From the NCBI RefSeq assembly GCF_900636385.1, contig NZ_LR134269.1, positions 1,488,001 to 1,552,000 on the forward strand: 64,000 bases of DNA, read 5' to 3'. Below the pieces are notes generated by a model. That model was not told the DNA's origin. It worked only from the letters and a program-made list of their open reading frames with translations, and did not search any database. Source of the DNA: Staphylococcus warneri (GTDB lineage Bacteria; Bacillota; Bacilli; Staphylococcales; Staphylococcaceae). The position numbers and the translations under genes were made by a program. Positions 1 to 9,019 of this stretch are shown piece by piece; the first letter of the stretch is position 1; every line of letters starts with the position of its first letter.

Positions 1-2041
1 CAAAAATAATCAAACTATCCTCAGTAGCATAGGTTAATGCTTTTTGAGCCTCTAGCATTTCTACCATAAATGTACTTTTACCTGAAACTAAATCGTCTGC
101 AGCACCAATACGAGTGAAAATCTGATCAAATATTGGTAATGTCGCAGATTCACAAGGTACATAAGCACCCATTTGAGCCATTATACTAATAATTGCAATT
201 TGTCTCATATAAGTCGATTTACCAGACATATTAGGGCCCGTTATCAGATAAATAAATGTATCATTATCTAACGCACAATCATTAGGTACGTAATCATTAT
301 AATCCATGACACGTTCAACAACTGGATGTCTAGAATTTTCTAATTTTAATGTTTTATCATCACTAAAATGTGGTCGAACATAATTATATTTTTGAGCTAT
401 TTCGGCGAAACTTTGTAAACAATCTAGTTCCGATATGATTTTAGCCTGTTTTTGAAGTCTCTCAGTATATTCTTTAATATGTTCTCTTAATTTGACAAAT
501 AATTGATATTCTAACTCTATTGCTTTATCTTCAGCACCTAATATAATATCTTCTTTTTCTTTTAACTCATCTGTTATAAAGCGCTCAGCATTAGATAATG
601 TTTGTTTACGATTATATCCAAACTGTGCTGGTTCAAAGCCTTGCAAGTTAGCACGAGTAATCTCGATAAAGTAACCAAATACTTTATTAAAGCTTATTTT
701 CAGAGATTTAATACCAGTACGTTCTCTTTCTTTCGCTTGTAATTCAGCGAGCCAAGATTTACCGTTACGTGATGCTTCTAAATATTCATCTAATTGTTGA
801 TTAAATCCGGATTTAAATAGGCCACCATCTTTGACTGAAATAGGTGGTTCTTCAACCAAGCTATTTTCTAAAACTTCGAGTAAGTCATCAAGCGGTTCGA
901 GTGCATCAAATTGAGTAATCTTATCACTATCTAATTGACTTAATAAATGCTTTATATTAGGTATTTCACTAATTGAATGTTTAAGTTGAATTAAATCACG
1001 TGCGTTTACATTTCCATAACTTACACGACCTACTAGTCTTTCTATGTCATACACTTGATTTAAATAGTTTCTCAACGTATCTCGTTCGATAAAATGATTA
1101 ATAAACTCATCAACGATATTTAATCGTTCTTCAATTTGTTGTTTATATATTAACGGACGGTCTATCCACTGTTTTAGTCGTCTTGCACCCATCGGCGTCT
1201 TCGTTTCATCCATCAACCATAAAAGCGTGCCTTTTTTAGATTTTAATCTAATGCTTTCAGTTAATTCTAAATTTCTTTTGGCATAGAAATCCATCTTCAT
1301 AAAATCAATTGCAGCATATTGTTGTACATCTTCCAAGTGTGATAAATCTCTTTTTTGTGTATGTTGTATATAATCTAACAATAATTGCGTTGATTGTTGC
1401 ATGTGCTGATGTTCAATGTTATTCACTTCAAAATATTGACTTGAAATCTCATCTCGAACTGTAATGGTTTCTGTAATCATATTAATTTGTCGTTGCATAT
1501 TTTCAGATAAAGGTTCACAAATGACTATTTCATTAGGATTGATAGTCGTGATTTCATTTAATAATGTAGCTTCATCTTCAAAATGTGTGGTTTTTAATTC
1601 ACCTGTTGAAATATCACAATAACTTAATGCATATTCTTGTGGCGTTTGAATAAAACTCAAGATATAGTTATTTTGCTTTTCATCCACGCCGCCTTGATCC
1701 ATAACTGTCCCTGGCGTTACGATTCGAACAACTTCTCTTTTAACCATACCTTTAGTTTGTTTTGGGTCTTCCATCTGTTCGCAAATCGCTACTTTATACC
1801 CGTTATTAATTAGCGTCTCTATATAACTATCTGCTGAGTGATAGGGAACGCCACACATAGGTATAGGATTATCTTTTTTGGCATCTCTTTTTGTTAAAGT
1901 AATTTCTAATACTCTTGATGCTTCTTTAGCATCGTCGAAGAACATTTCATAAAAGTCTCCAAGTCTAAAGAATAACAAGCAGTCATCATATTCTGATTTG
2001 ATTTTTAAATATTGTTGCATCATTGGTGTCACATTTGACAT
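1..2041 (-). CDS. mutS: DNA mismatch repair protein MutS (3' end outside window)
   Basis: Recognises base mismatches and small loops and, with MutL, starts repair. About 680 codons are visible, beginning [15 protein letters not shown] and running past the lever and clamp domains into the ATPase domain, where the Walker A motif GPNMSGKST is readable near 215-245. The full protein in staphylococci is about 870 residues, so roughly the last 190 lie outside the window. The ATG at 2041 is chosen because the N-terminus then matches the family; an in-frame GTG four codons upstream is a weaker alternative, and the ribosome binding site is poor. No clear promoter was seen between the thiW terminator and this gene. 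Confidence 0.97.
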   Translation of the reverse strand, partial: MSNVTPMMQQYLKIKSEYDDCLLFFRLGDFYEMFFDDAKEASRVLEITLTKRDAKKDNPIPMCGVPYHSADSYIETLINNGYKVAICEQMEDPKQTKGMVKREVVRIVTPGTVMDQGGVDEKQNNYILSFIQTPQEYALSYCDISTGELKTTHFEDEATLLNEITTINPNEIVICEPLSENMQRQINMITETITVRDEISSQYFEVNNIEHQHMQQSTQLLLDYIQHTQKRDLSHLEDVQQYAAIDFMKMDFYAKRNLELTESIRLKSKKGTLLWLMDETKTPMGARRLKQWIDRPLIYKQQIEERLNIVDEFINHFIERDTLRNYLNQVYDIERLVGRVSYGNVNARDLIQLKHSISEIPNIKHLLSQLDSDKITQFDALEPLDDLLEVLENSLVEEPPISVKDGGLFKSGFNQQLDEYLEASRNGKSWLAELQAKERERTGIKSLKISFNKVFGYFIEITRANLQGFEPAQFGYNRKQTLSNAERFITDELKEKEDIILGAEDKAIELEYQLFVKLREHIKEYTERLQKQAKIISELDCLQSFAEIAQKYNYVRPHFSDDKTLKLENSRHPVVERVMDYNDYVPNDCALDNDTFIYLITGPNMSGKSTYMRQIAIISIMAQMGAYVPCESATLPIFDQIFTRIGAADDLVSGKSTFMVEMLEAQKALTYATEDSLIIF

Positions 2042-2186
2042 AAAGTTCTTCACAACCCTTATTTTATAGTCTTTTTCTTTAAATATTTTAATCATTTTAT
2101 GTAATTTTTTACGTACTATTTAACTCATCTATTTTAACATATACAATCATATCTAGCCCATTATCTAAAATGAACCAAAAAAATAC

Positions 2187-2202
2187 GCACAGTCCTATGT
2201 GC
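2187..2202 (-). terminator. Rho-independent terminator after thiW
   Basis: Short GCACA/TGTGC hairpin followed on the minus strand by a run of seven T's (2176-2183). It ends the miaB-ricA-thiW unit before mutS. Confidence 0.7.
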
Positions 2203-2244
2203 TTAAACATAACAGTTACACATTAGACTATACGTACTCAATCA

Positions 2245-2736
2245 TCATTTTTGAAAACGATCTAAGAGACCTCGTCGTTTTAATATTATTAATATAACAT
2301 AACTAATTGCTGCACCTATAATACTAGATACAATGAAAGCAGTCATAAGCGGTTTTACAAAGAAATTTTGTAAGTTAAGTACCCATGCTAATGGAATACA
2401 AATCAAACTTCCTATAATACCTGTTCCTAATACTTCACCAACAGCAGCCATAAAGATATGCTTACGATACATATAAAATAAACTAGCTAAGAATACACCA
2501 ATCATACTGCCTGGAAATGCAAACACACTCCCTGTACCAAATGTTACGCGTAAAATGGATGATATTAAAGCTTGTGCTAATCCATACCAAGGCCCTACAA
2601 AAACTGCACAAAGTACATTAACTAAGTGTTGCATAGGTGCTGCTTTGATTGGACCAAGCGGAATGACAATGATACTGCTTAAGATGACATTAATCGCTAT
2701 CAATAGCGCTGTTATGGTTAATTTTCTAATATTCAA
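2245..2736 (-). CDS. thiW: ThiW-family ECF transporter S component (thiamine precursor uptake)
   Basis: Integral membrane protein of 163 residues with about five hydrophobic segments. ThiW proteins are the substrate-binding S components of energy-coupling-factor transporters, thought to carry the thiazole part of thiamine. Seen here are family features: a PxxPxK-like region near residue 30 (IPLGPIKAAPMQH), GPWYG near 48-52, an FPGSMIG loop near 74-80 and a GEVLGTGIIG stretch near 100-110. The start is TTG, with a GGAGA ribosome binding site. It lies 21 bp after ricA and is probably co-transcribed with miaB and ricA. The energising EcfAAT module is not encoded in this window. No TPP riboswitch is visible in front of it. 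Confidence 0.83.
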   Translation of the reverse strand: MNIRKLTITALLIAINVILSSIIVIPLGPIKAAPMQHLVNVLCAVFVGPWYGLAQALISSILRVTFGTGSVFAFPGSMIGVFLASLFYMYRKHIFMAAVGEVLGTGIIGSLICIPLAWVLNLQNFFVKPLMTAFIVSSIIGAAISYVILIILKRRGLLDRFQK

Positions 2737-2757
2737 TGCATTGTCTCCTTATCCAAT

Positions 2758-3123
2758 TTATTTGTCGTGGTAGTTCTCATTATGCTCATTTAAGCGATTT
2801 TCCATCGTTTTAATCATCATTTGTAATAGATCATTAGCTTCATATTGTGACGCACGAAATTCTTCAACAATTGGTAATTCATTGATTTCATTTTCTAATT
2901 GATGGATTTGATCCTCTGATTGATGAAACGCCGTTTCTTTACCATAATTTTGTAAGTTAACTGATTGTTTTTGTTGCTTTTTTAATTGATTCATTTTATT
3001 TTCAATCGCTTTATTATTATGAATTTGAGATTCAATTGATTGATATTCTTTAATCATTTCTAAATTTTTAATCTTCTGTGCTAATTGATCCGCATTAGAA
3101 AGTATTTGTTTTTTATTATACAT
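2758..3123 (-). CDS. ricA: RicA/YmcA family regulator
   Basis: Small helical, largely coiled-coil protein of 121 residues of the YlbF/YmcA (Com_YlbF) family. In Bacillus subtilis RicA (YmcA) works with RicF (YlbF) and RicT (YaaT) as a complex that steers RNase Y towards mRNA maturation and affects competence and biofilm formation. The position directly after miaB (2 bp gap) is also the Bacillus arrangement, and a GGTGATG ribosome binding site lies in the end of miaB. The sequence contains no cysteine at all, which is notable because the Bacillus complex has been reported to carry iron-sulfur clusters. RNase Y itself is encoded at 10311-11870. Confidence 0.82.
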   Translation of the reverse strand: MYNKKQILSNADQLAQKIKNLEMIKEYQSIESQIHNNKAIENKMNQLKKQQKQSVNLQNYGKETAFHQSEDQIHQLENEINELPIVEEFRASQYEANDLLQMMIKTMENRLNEHNENYHDK

Positions 3124-3125
3124 TA

Positions 3126-4670
3126 TTATTGCATCACCAATTCTCTTTGATGTTCTCCTATAAAAGTACCATTTAAAGAATATTGTTTAGCTTCATCAAT
3201 TTTAACATCTACTAACTTACCAACCATTTCTTTTGGTGCTTTAAAATTAACTAATTTATTTTTTGAAGTATATCCCGCTAAAACAGTATCATCTTTTTTA
3301 CTTGAGCCCTCACATAAAACTGTAACAATTTCATTTTCATATTGGCTCATAGCTTTTTGAGAGTACTCACCGACCTTTTTGTTTAAGCGTTGTAGACGTT
3401 CTTTTTTAACATCGGTAGGTACATTGTCTTTCATTTTAGCAGCAGGTGTACCGTCTCTTTGAGAATATAAATAAGTATATGCATGTTCAAATCCTACTTC
3501 ATCATATAATGTTAAAGTATCCTCAAATTGTTCTTCAGTTTCATTAGGGTAACCTACAATAATATCTGTCGTTAAGGCAATATTGGGAATGGCTTCTTTT
3601 ATACGAGATACTAAATCTAAATAACTTTCTCTCGTATATTTTCTACCCATAATTTTTAATACTGCATTATTTCCTGACTGCACTGGCAAATGAATATGCG
3701 GAACAATATTACCTCCATTAGCAATTACTTCAATCATACGATCTGTAAAGTCCCATGGATGACTAGTTGTAAATCTTACTCTTGGAATATCAATTTTAGA
3801 AATATCTTCTAGTAAATCGCCTAAACCATAGTCAAGTCCTTCAATGTCTTTACCATAAGAATTAACATTTTGGCCTAATAATGTAATTTCTTGATACCCT
3901 TCTCTTGCCAATTCTCTTACTTCATCAATAATGTCTTCTGGTCTACGACTACGTTCTTTACCTCTCGTAAATGGTACGATGCAATATGTACAGAATTTAT
4001 CGCAACCATACATAATATTTACCCATGCTTTAATATGACCATCACGAACTTTAGGGAGATTTTCAATAACATCTCCCTCTTTAGACCATACTTCTACAAC
4101 CATTGCTTTTGATAAGTAGGCTTCCTCTAAAATTTCTGGTAGACGATGTATATTGTGAGTACCGAAAATCATATCGACATTTTGATATGATTTTAATATT
4201 TTGTTTACAACTGATTCTTCTTGAGACATGCAACCGCATACCCCAATTAAACAATCTGGTCTTTCCTTTTTTAAATGTTTCAAGTTACCGATTTCACTGA
4301 ACACTTTATTTTCTGCATTCTCACGAATTGCGCAAGTGTTGATTAAAATAACATCAGCAGTGTTAATATCAGTCGTTGCACTATAACCTAAAGCTTCTAA
4401 AATCCCCGCCATCACTTCAGTATCATGTGCATTCATTTGACAACCGTACGTTTTAATTAAAAATGTACGTTCTTTACCCATGCCACGATATTTTTCATCT
4501 ATTTGAAAGTCTCTATTGTACTCAACTTCTTGTTTTCCACGTTTTTTTGCTTCTTTTAAATTCGGTGGTTGATACACATGTTCAAAATATTTGCTATAAT
4601 CTTTTTCTTCTTTACGATTACGTTCTGCTAAAATATCTATCGTACCAGCTTTTCTCTGCTCTTCATTCAC
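3126..4670 (-). CDS. miaB: tRNA-2-methylthio-N6-dimethylallyladenosine synthase MiaB
   Basis: Radical-SAM methylthiotransferase that adds a methylthio group to i6A37 of tRNAs reading UNN codons. Domains in order: an N-terminal extension typical of Firmicutes, the UPF0004 domain starting with [14 protein letters not shown] near residue 74 (cluster-binding cysteines C76, C111-region, CGCMS near 145), the radical-SAM domain with GCDKFCTYC giving the CxxxCxxC motif near residue 223-230, and a C-terminal TRAM domain. The length of 514 residues is normal. First gene of a likely miaB-ricA-thiW transcript driven by the promoter at 4711-4739. Confidence 0.96.
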   Translation of the reverse strand: MNEEQRKAGTIDILAERNRKEEKDYSKYFEHVYQPPNLKEAKKRGKQEVEYNRDFQIDEKYRGMGKERTFLIKTYGCQMNAHDTEVMAGILEALGYSATTDINTADVILINTCAIRENAENKVFSEIGNLKHLKKERPDCLIGVCGCMSQEESVVNKILKSYQNVDMIFGTHNIHRLPEILEEAYLSKAMVVEVWSKEGDVIENLPKVRDGHIKAWVNIMYGCDKFCTYCIVPFTRGKERSRRPEDIIDEVRELAREGYQEITLLGQNVNSYGKDIEGLDYGLGDLLEDISKIDIPRVRFTTSHPWDFTDRMIEVIANGGNIVPHIHLPVQSGNNAVLKIMGRKYTRESYLDLVSRIKEAIPNIALTTDIIVGYPNETEEQFEDTLTLYDEVGFEHAYTYLYSQRDGTPAAKMKDNVPTDVKKERLQRLNKKVGEYSQKAMSQYENEIVTVLCEGSSKKDDTVLAGYTSKNKLVNFKAPKEMVGKLVDVKIDEAKQYSLNGTFIGEHQRELVMQ

Positions 4671-4710
4671 TATTAAAAATCCTTTCTATATGCCCATATA
4701 TCATTTCTAC

Positions 4711-4739
4711 ATTATATTAAATTTAATACAAAAGTGCAA
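4711..4739 (-). promoter_or_regulatory. Sigma-A type promoter of miaB
   Basis: Minus-strand -35 TTGCAC (4734-4739), 17-bp spacer and perfect -10 TATAAT (4711-4716), about 40 bp upstream of the miaB start. Confidence 0.8.
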
Positions 4740-4762
4740 AAAGCGTCACCATTCATTCAAAC

Positions 4763-4971
4763 AAAAAAAGGCTAAAACCAAAGCTACTAGCATCATTGTC
4801 TAAACGGATAATATGAAAGAAAAGCTTTCTTTCTGACTACATTAAAAATTTGTTAGCTACAATAAACATAATTGAAATGAATTTATGCTTTGTACATATA
4901 ACTAATTATTATCCGATTGGAATACCATCATTTGCCACTCAAAACAGTAAAGCTTTTGGTTTTGCCTTATT
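4763..4971 (-). ncRNA. Candidate structured RNA with nested inverted repeats and terminator
   Basis: The 363-bp gap between miaB and the upstream gene holds a nested structure. Outer arms 4768-4785 and 4951-4968 pair over 17 positions with two single-base bulges, and the flanks CAAA/TTTG extend the pairing. An inner pair CGGATAATA (4805-4813) / TATTATCCG (4907-4915) is perfect, and a local hairpin sits at 4814-4832 around AAAGCTTT. On the minus strand the outer arm is followed by seven T's (4763-4769), as in an intrinsic terminator. It may be a small RNA, a long 3' UTR structure of the upstream gene, or a small inverted-repeat element. No protein-coding function is supported. Function unknown. 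Confidence 0.45.
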
Positions 4972-5033
4972 TGTCCACTATTATTTCTATAAATTTTATA
5001 ATTCGTTAGGAATTGCAGTAAATCATTTTAATT

Positions 5034-5339
5034 TTACTCTGCATCATATTTTCCTGTTAATGTTTCTATTTCAATACCTTCAGGGACATGATAAAACTTA
5101 ACTTGACTTATTGTACTTGGACACTCTAGTTCAACCATTCGTTGATTTAATTTTTGTATTAAAATTAGACATTCATTCATGTCTCCTTGGACTGTTGTCT
5201 CGAGAGGACCAACACGGTAATGTAATCCAGATTGGTCAATGATTTTAATTGCTTCATCCACATAAGGAATAACATCTTCATTGTTTGGTGTTTTAGGTAT
5301 AATTTGAATACTCATCAATGTATCGATCATTTTTTGCAC
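5034..5339 (-). CDS. MTH1187/YqgV-family thiamine-binding protein
   Basis: A 101-residue protein of the MTH1187/UPF0045 family (Thiamine_BP, ferredoxin-like fold). Family members bind thiamine or its pyrimidine part and may act as sensors or carriers; their exact role is not settled. Typical features are the N-terminal SIQIIPKT strand, the central GLHYRVGPLETTVQGDM segment around residues 38-54, and the absence of membrane segments. It has its own short leader and is separated from miaB by the candidate structured RNA. Its closeness to thiW (2245-2736), another thiamine-related gene, suggests a shared role, but this is inference. Confidence 0.82.
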   Translation of the reverse strand: MQKMIDTLMSIQIIPKTPNNEDVIPYVDEAIKIIDQSGLHYRVGPLETTVQGDMNECLILIQKLNQRMVELECPSTISQVKFYHVPEGIEIETLTGKYDAE

Positions 5340-5386
5340 CTCAATTTATATTATATATCGTTTTATATGCTTATTTACATTCTTAT

Positions 5387-6010
5387 CTAATTTTCCACTT
5401 TATCAAGTGCTGTTGCAAGTGCATTAGCAAAATCATATAAAAAATCATCCCAATTGCTTTTCTCTTCTCTACTTTTCCGACCAATTTTTCCATCTTTAAA
5501 AAATTGCTTTCTTAAAGATTTCGTTAATTCAAGTTGAACGCCACCCTTAATACGAGTTTGATTCACAATATTCTCTTTTTGCTTACCAGACATTGTAGAA
5601 GGCGCATGCTCCACATTCACACCAATTTTATCAAGTTCTGATGTGATAAGTTCAATTAACGCTTCATCTTTCCCACCGATGTAAGCGACTGATTCATGTC
5701 CAGTACATCCATGTATTGAAATAGCTCTTTTACTTTTTTGAGTCAATTGACAAGCCGTATCATTATCGTAGTGTATAGATGTCACATGTAATTCATTATT
5801 ACCTTTACTTCTATCCCCTTTAAAAGTAAAAAAATTATAATCATTGGTTTGCGCAGTGACTAATGCTAATTCGCTAGTTGCAGGTTCGATACCACCGCCA
5901 TGAATAGCTAGAATAGTAACATCATGATGATTATCTATGGATTCGATATGCCAATCTTTATCTTCATTAGTATATTTTTGTAATTCATTCATCGTACTAT
6001 ATTTATCCAT
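5387..6010 (-). CDS. Poly-gamma-glutamate hydrolase family protein
   Basis: A 207-residue protein of the zinc-dependent poly-gamma-glutamate hydrolase family (Gamma_PGA_hydro, YjqB/YoqZ/phage PghP-like). The start MDKYSTMNEL matches the family pattern. Likely metal ligands are visible in HGGGIE (H37, E42) and HGC (H100), with a further histidine in TSIHYDND near residue 80. No signal peptide is seen, so it is either cytoplasmic or released by lysis. In phages such enzymes degrade the host poly-gamma-glutamate capsule; chromosomal copies are uncharacterised. No phage genes surround it, and a good ribosome binding site (GAGGTTTAGG) precedes the ATG. The window contains no capBCA genes. Confidence 0.82.
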   Translation of the reverse strand: MDKYSTMNELQKYTNEDKDWHIESIDNHHDVTILAIHGGGIEPATSELALVTAQTNDYNFFTFKGDRSKGNNELHVTSIHYDNDTACQLTQKSKRAISIHGCTGHESVAYIGGKDEALIELITSELDKIGVNVEHAPSTMSGKQKENIVNQTRIKGGVQLELTKSLRKQFFKDGKIGRKSREEKSNWDDFLYDFANALATALDKVEN

Positions 6011-6205
6011 ACCTAAACCTCCTCAGTTGATCTTTACTATTCTATTCCACAAACATTATATATTTAATGCTAATTTACAAAATCATTATAATACTAACAA
6101 ATTTATAAAAACGAAAATGCCCTTTTCAAATTATAAAATTGGATATGTAGTTAGTTAAATATTTCTTATGATTTCAAACTTTAAATGTATAAGTCAAAAA
6201 TATAA

Positions 6206-6238
6206 TTAGCCTGAGACATCTTTTATGCCCCAGGCTAA
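6206..6238 (-). terminator. Terminator after korB
   Basis: Stem TTAGCCTG.G.CAT with a five-base loop, 10 bp after the korB stop. The U-tract on the minus strand is mixed (ATTATATTTTT). The core AGCCTG/CAGGCT resembles the hairpin after rbfA (29977-30003). Confidence 0.7.
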
Positions 6239-6248
6239 ATAATCAAAG

Positions 6249-7115
6249 TTATACAAATTGTTTAGTTAAATCATTAAATGTTTCTTCAGAAATGTGAATG
6301 TCTTTTTTAGCTAATGCTTCGCCTTCCATTTCTTCAATTTGTGACTCATATGAAGGTGTCTCAGTATCTTGATAAACAATACCTTTAACTAGTGATTCGT
6401 GTTCCAACACAGTTTGAATGGCTAGTTGTTTATTAGTTGGATCATAATTTTCAATATCGTCAATACTAATTAAGTTTTCTTTAAACCAGTCATACGTATT
6501 AATTTTATTATAAGTCACACAAGGTGAAAATACATTCACAAATGAAAAGCCGTCATGGTTGATTGCATCTTCAATTAATTTCGTTAGTGCTTTGATATCA
6601 CTTGAAAAACCTTGAGCTACAAACGTTGCACCAGATGATAACGCTAATTCTAAAGGTGCTACATTTTTCTCAATATTTCCTTTTGGCGTTGATTTTGTAA
6701 CAAAGCCTACAGCTGATGAAGGTGATGTTTGTCCTTTAGTTAAACCATAAATTTGATTATCCATAACAATATAGGTCATATTCATATTTCTACGTAAAGC
6801 ATGAATTGTATGTCCCATGCCAATAGCATATCCATCACCATCTCCACCAGAAGCGATGACAGTTAAATCTTTATTAGCCATTTTTACACCTTGTGCAAGT
6901 GGTAATGCACGACCGTGTATCGCATGGACCCCATATGCATTAATGTAACCAGATAATCTACCTGAACAACCAATTCCTGTAATGAGTGCAACTTCCTCAG
7001 GTTCTAGTCCTACATTTGCTGCTGCTTTTTGTATAGCAGCTTGAACAGAGAAATCGCCACACCCAGGACACCAGTTTGGCTTAACATTATTTCTAAAATC
7101 TTTAAATGTAGCCAA
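6249..7115 (-). CDS. korB: 2-oxoacid:ferredoxin oxidoreductase subunit beta
   Basis: TPP-binding beta subunit of the enzyme that oxidatively decarboxylates a 2-oxoacid (2-oxoglutarate in the KorAB annotation) with CoA and ferredoxin. The N-terminal CPGCGD (C16, C19) contributes to the iron-sulfur cluster, GIGCSG near 47-52 and GGDGDG at 90-95 bind TPP and magnesium, and NQIYGLTKGQTSPSS follows. The start is TTG, immediately after the korA stop codon, with an AAGGAG site inside the end of korA, so the two are translationally linked. Length 288 is normal. Confidence 0.95.
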   Translation of the reverse strand: MATFKDFRNNVKPNWCPGCGDFSVQAAIQKAAANVGLEPEEVALITGIGCSGRLSGYINAYGVHAIHGRALPLAQGVKMANKDLTVIASGGDGDGYAIGMGHTIHALRRNMNMTYIVMDNQIYGLTKGQTSPSSAVGFVTKSTPKGNIEKNVAPLELALSSGATFVAQGFSSDIKALTKLIEDAINHDGFSFVNVFSPCVTYNKINTYDWFKENLISIDDIENYDPTNKQLAIQTVLEHESLVKGIVYQDTETPSYESQIEEMEGEALAKKDIHISEETFNDLTKQFV

Positions 7116-8876
7116 TTAGACCAACTCCTTTAATTCTTTGGCAACTTCTAAACCTTTATCTTCAATTTCATGTGGTAAGAATGGTGTGCCATCATATTTC
7201 GTTTGATTCACCAATTTATCTTGACTATTAACGTTCATTTTAATAATACTTGCTAATTGCCCTTGATAGTTATGTTCTGCAATAATTACTTTTTGAGCTT
7301 TATCAATTGCATTTTGGATCGTTTCTGTAGGGAAAGGATGCAGTTGTCTAATTTGTAACGTATTAACAGCAACATTTTGATTATTTAAACGTTGTGCACC
7401 TTCTTGAATTGCCCCTTTACTAGAAATAAATCCAATATATAAAATATCTGCTTGTTCATGATTTTCAGTAAGTTCTACTGGATTTTCTATTAGAAGATTT
7501 TTCGTTTTTCTCATACGTTTATCCATTTGTTGTTGACGATTTGCAGCAGCTTCACTTGTCTTACCTTCTTCATTATGTTCAACACCGGTAATGTGATGAA
7601 TGCCGCCTTTAGTACCTGGAATAGGTCTAGGTGAAATACCGCTTCCTGTTAATGCATATCTTCGGAAGTATGTTTTGTCATCTTCTTCTCGTTCTATATC
7701 AGATTGAATGAGTTCTCCGCGTTTAATTTGAATTCTATTATAATCTAGATTTTTAACAGTTTGTTTACCTAATGATAACTGTAAATCGCTTAATATAATT
7801 ACAGTACATTGGTATTCTTCTGCTAAGTTAAATGCTTCCATGGTTAAATAAAATGCATCTTCTGCATCTGTTGGCGCAACAACGATTTTAGGAATATCGC
7901 CATGTGTACCGTATATCATTTGCATTAAGTCTGCTTGTTCTTGTTTTGTAGGTAAACCAGTTGATGGACCACCACGTTGTGTATTAATCACAACAAATGG
8001 CGTTTCAGTCATACCTGATAAGCCTATTGATTCCATCATTAATGATAATCCTGGACCTGCACTAGCTGTAAAACCTCTAACGCCTGCATAATTTGCACCA
8101 ATGGACATCGTTGCAGCTGCTATTTCATCTTCTGTTTGAACAACTGTTCCGCCCACTTTAGGTAAATTAGCAATCATGTACTCCATAATCTCAGATGCTG
8201 GTGTAATAGGATAGGCAGCCATAAATCTTGAACCTGCTGAAATAGCACCTAATCCAATAGCATCATTACCAATCATATAAAGATGTGGTGCTTCATTACT
8301 TTCCTGTAATTCAAAGTCACCATTGATATCGGTTAATTGTTCTTTCATTAGCTGATATCCTTGATTTAATGCTTGAATATTCATTTCAACTACTTTGTCA
8401 CCTTTTTTAGTGAACATATTAGTAATTAAATCTTCAAACGTAGATGTATCTAAATGCATTAATGCTGATGTAGCACCGATTGCCACCATATTTTTCATTA
8501 ATGCAGTACCTAATTCTTTTGCAGTACTTGTAAACGGTAAATCTATAAGTTGTGCCTGACAATTTTCAGGTTTAACTGGTTTCGCTTTTGAATCGGCGAT
8601 AATAATACTATCTTCACGCATCTCATGATGATTAACTTCAATAGTCTCTTGGTCAAATGCTATTAAAATATCTAAATCATCACTTATCGCATGTACTGGA
8701 GATGTAGACACACGAATTTTATTGTTTGTGTGTCCGCCTTTGATACGACTTGAAAAGTGTCTATAGCCATATAAGAAATAACCTTTTCTATTCATTGCCG
8801 TCGCAAAGATTTCACCAGTTGATTCAATACCTTCACCTTGTTGTCCGCCCACTTTCCATGATATTTGTGATTTCAT
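7116..8876 (-). CDS. korA: 2-oxoacid:ferredoxin oxidoreductase subunit alpha (gamma-alpha fusion)
   Basis: A 586-residue subunit in which the gamma domain (residues about 1-185, starting SWKVGGQQGEGIESTGE) is fused to the pyrimidine-binding alpha domain (from about 200, with YPITPASEIMEYM and the TASAGPGLSLMMESIG segment). It forms the catalytic unit with KorB and supplies an alternative to 2-oxoglutarate dehydrogenase, passing electrons to ferredoxin. An AGGAGG site precedes the ATG. The gene follows ymdB after a terminator (8927-8952), so it either has its own promoter in the short gap or depends on read-through. Confidence 0.95.
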   Translation of the reverse strand: MKSQISWKVGGQQGEGIESTGEIFATAMNRKGYFLYGYRHFSSRIKGGHTNNKIRVSTSPVHAISDDLDILIAFDQETIEVNHHEMREDSIIIADSKAKPVKPENCQAQLIDLPFTSTAKELGTALMKNMVAIGATSALMHLDTSTFEDLITNMFTKKGDKVVEMNIQALNQGYQLMKEQLTDINGDFELQESNEAPHLYMIGNDAIGLGAISAGSRFMAAYPITPASEIMEYMIANLPKVGGTVVQTEDEIAAATMSIGANYAGVRGFTASAGPGLSLMMESIGLSGMTETPFVVINTQRGGPSTGLPTKQEQADLMQMIYGTHGDIPKIVVAPTDAEDAFYLTMEAFNLAEEYQCTVIILSDLQLSLGKQTVKNLDYNRIQIKRGELIQSDIEREEDDKTYFRRYALTGSGISPRPIPGTKGGIHHITGVEHNEEGKTSEAAANRQQQMDKRMRKTKNLLIENPVELTENHEQADILYIGFISSKGAIQEGAQRLNNQNVAVNTLQIRQLHPFPTETIQNAIDKAQKVIIAEHNYQGQLASIIKMNVNSQDKLVNQTKYDGTPFLPHEIEDKGLEVAKELKELV

Positions 8877-8926
8877 ATCATAAGCCTCCTGTGGTTTTAA
8901 TTCATATTAAATGATAACAAAAAGAA

Positions 8927-8952
8927 CCACTGTATTACTATGTAAACAGTGG
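8927..8952 (-). terminator. Terminator after ymdB
   Basis: Stem CCACTGT/ACAGTGG with an inner TTAC/GTAA pairing, followed on the minus strand by TTCTTTTTGTT. Confidence 0.75.
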
Positions 8953-9019
8953 CGTGTTTTTAAATTCATACTAATGGACGATAACTAATTGTAACTGTAA
9001 TGTCACATGTCTTTTACTA

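Noticed and set aside
4801..4925. GGATAAT sequences resembling part of a TPP riboswitch near thiamine genes
   Set aside because: The CTGAGA segment and the GCGNAGGGA part are absent, and the two GGATAAT copies are explained as the arms of one stem.
4850..5101. Plus-strand open frame of 83 codons
   Set aside because: No ribosome binding site, runs through the candidate RNA structure and into the opposite-strand gene, and has no recognisable protein character.
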